From positions 186 through 5,786 of the forward strand of contig PMKA01000165.1 in assembly GCA_003157575.1 (NCBI GenBank): DNA of 5,601 nt, written 5' to 3'. A program made the position numbers and the translations under genes. The stretch is from Opitutia bacterium. Lineage in GTDB: Bacteria; Verrucomicrobiota; Verrucomicrobiia; Opitutales; Opitutaceae. Below are positions 4,817 to 5,601 of the stretch, one piece after another. The first letter of the stretch is position 1. Every line of letters begins with the position of its first letter. The notes below the pieces were generated by a model. That model was not told where the DNA came from. It was given only the letters and a program-made list of their open reading frames with translations, and did not search any database.

Positions 4817-5601
4817 ATGCGCATCGACGCCCACCAACATTTCTGGCGCTACACGGCCGAAGACTATGGCTGGATCGACGGGGACATGCGGGCGCTTCGT
4901 CGCGATTTCCTGCCGGCGGACCTCGCTCCCGCGCTTGCTGCCGCACACTTCGAAGGCACGGTCACCGTGCAAGCGCGGCAGTCGCTCGCCGAGACCGACT
5001 GGTTGCTTCAGCTCAGCGATGCGTTCCCGTCGATCAAGGGCGTCGTGGGCTGGTTGCCTCTTGCCCGCGAAGGCCGGGACATAAGCCGCCTGCTCGACCG
5101 TTATGGCGCCCATCCCCGTTTCAAGGGTGCGCGCCACGTGCTTCAGGCCGAACCGGACGGCTATTTCGTCGATTCTGGTTTCAACGATGCCGTCGGTGAG
5201 CTGGCGCGTCGCGGCCTGGTCTACGACCTCCTGATCTTCGCCCGCCAGCTCCCCGCCGGCCTGGCCTGGGTCGATCGGCATCCGTCGTTGCGCATCGTGC
5301 TCGATCATATCGCAAAGCCCGTCGTGAGCGGCCCACCGCCCGGCGAATGGCGGAGACTGATCGGGGAATTCGCACGCAGGCCGAATCTCTTCTGCAAATT
5401 CTCCGGCGTCGTGACCGAGGTGCCGGGCTGGCGGTGGACGCCCGAACTGGTGCGACCCTATTTCGACGTCGTGCTCGAGGCCTTCGGACCCGGTCGCCTG
5501 ATGTTCGGATCCGACTGGCCCGTTTGTCTAGTGGCCGCCGACTACGCGCGCTGGCGCGCCCTGGTCGAGAGCTTCCTGCAACCACTCGAGGCTGCGGAAC
5601 G
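4817..5601 (+). CDS. Amidohydrolase, COG3618 / L-fuconolactonase-like (3' end outside window)
   Basis: The frame is open from ATG 4817 to the right edge (261 residues seen; the family is usually about 275-290, so only a little is missing). The start is strongly supported by the family N-terminus MRIDAHQHFW, where H6 and H8 are the first metal-ligand pair of the TIM-barrel hydrolase. Other family motifs are FKGARHVLQ (102-110), LDHIAKP (162-168), FCKFSG (192-197) and FGSDWPVC (230-237), whose Asp is the conserved late active-site acid. Members hydrolyse sugar lactones, such as L-fuconolactone in the non-phosphorylated L-fucose or L-rhamnose route, or related esters. Exact substrate is inference, and no sugar-pathway neighbours are visible. 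There is no Shine-Dalgarno. The gene follows the transposon remnant by 151 bp. Confidence 0.9.
   Translation, partial: MRIDAHQHFWRYTAEDYGWIDGDMRALRRDFLPADLAPALAAAHFEGTVTVQARQSLAETDWLLQLSDAFPSIKGVVGWLPLAREGRDISRLLDRYGAHPRFKGARHVLQAEPDGYFVDSGFNDAVGELARRGLVYDLLIFARQLPAGLAWVDRHPSLRIVLDHIAKPVVSGPPPGEWRRLIGEFARRPNLFCKFSGVVTEVPGWRWTPELVRPYFDVVLEAFGPGRLMFGSDWPVCLVAADYARWRALVESFLQPLEAAE

Noticed and set aside
4741..5199. 152-codon plus-strand frame overlapping the amidohydrolase
   Set aside because: The overlapping frame starting at 4817 has clear metal-site and family motifs, so this one is a shadow.
1..5601. CRISPR array, tRNA or rRNA genes
   Set aside because: No regularly spaced direct repeats and no recognisable tRNA or rRNA sequence was seen on either strand.

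Overview
The window looks like a piece of a GC-rich bacterial chromosome. Its best lineage hint is Verrucomicrobiota, perhaps Opitutaceae-like. The hints are a Gre-type transcript-cleavage domain on the end of a much longer protein, an ArsR-methyltransferase fusion, a particular type of REP-associated (Y1) transposase remnant, a fuconolactonase-like amidohydrolase, and several starts with no recognisable Shine-Dalgarno. This placement rests on family recognition, not on a database search.

Layout, left to right. (1) Positions 2-1207 hold the 3' part of a long Gre-family protein whose start lies outside the window. (2) A 252-bp gap follows, with two GC-rich hairpins sharing a 9-bp direct repeat, then a complete LysE/RhtB-type exporter (1460-2089). 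(3) A small terminator-like hairpin with a T-run (2175-2194) comes just before a TTG-started ArsR-type regulator fused to a SAM-dependent methyltransferase domain (2209-3144). (4) Convergent to it, on the minus strand, is a two-gene type II toxin-antitoxin module. The AbrB/MazE-fold antitoxin (3669-3935) and the VapC PIN-domain toxin (3253-3672) overlap by ATGA. Three alternating 7-bp boxes in front of the antitoxin form a likely autoregulatory operator. (5) Positions 4130-4665 are a decayed mobile element: about 32-bp imperfect inverted repeats (27 of 32 matching) bracket the remains of a REP-associated tyrosine transposase (RAYT-like). That gene has lost its catalytic middle, changed frame and acquired a stop codon. 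(6) After two more inverted repeats, the 5' part of a COG3618-type amidohydrolase (L-fuconolactonase-like) runs off the right edge.

The flanking genes look like ordinary housekeeping or metabolic genes with no shared pathway. The interesting part is the accessory island from about 3169 to 4785. A related but shorter copy of the transposase-end repeat (3169-3199) lies on the far side of the toxin-antitoxin pair, in the opposite orientation to the nearest element end. The vapBC-like module is therefore bracketed by repeat copies related to the dead transposon. The sequence shows this arrangement directly. That the repeats had any role in bringing in or keeping the module is inference.
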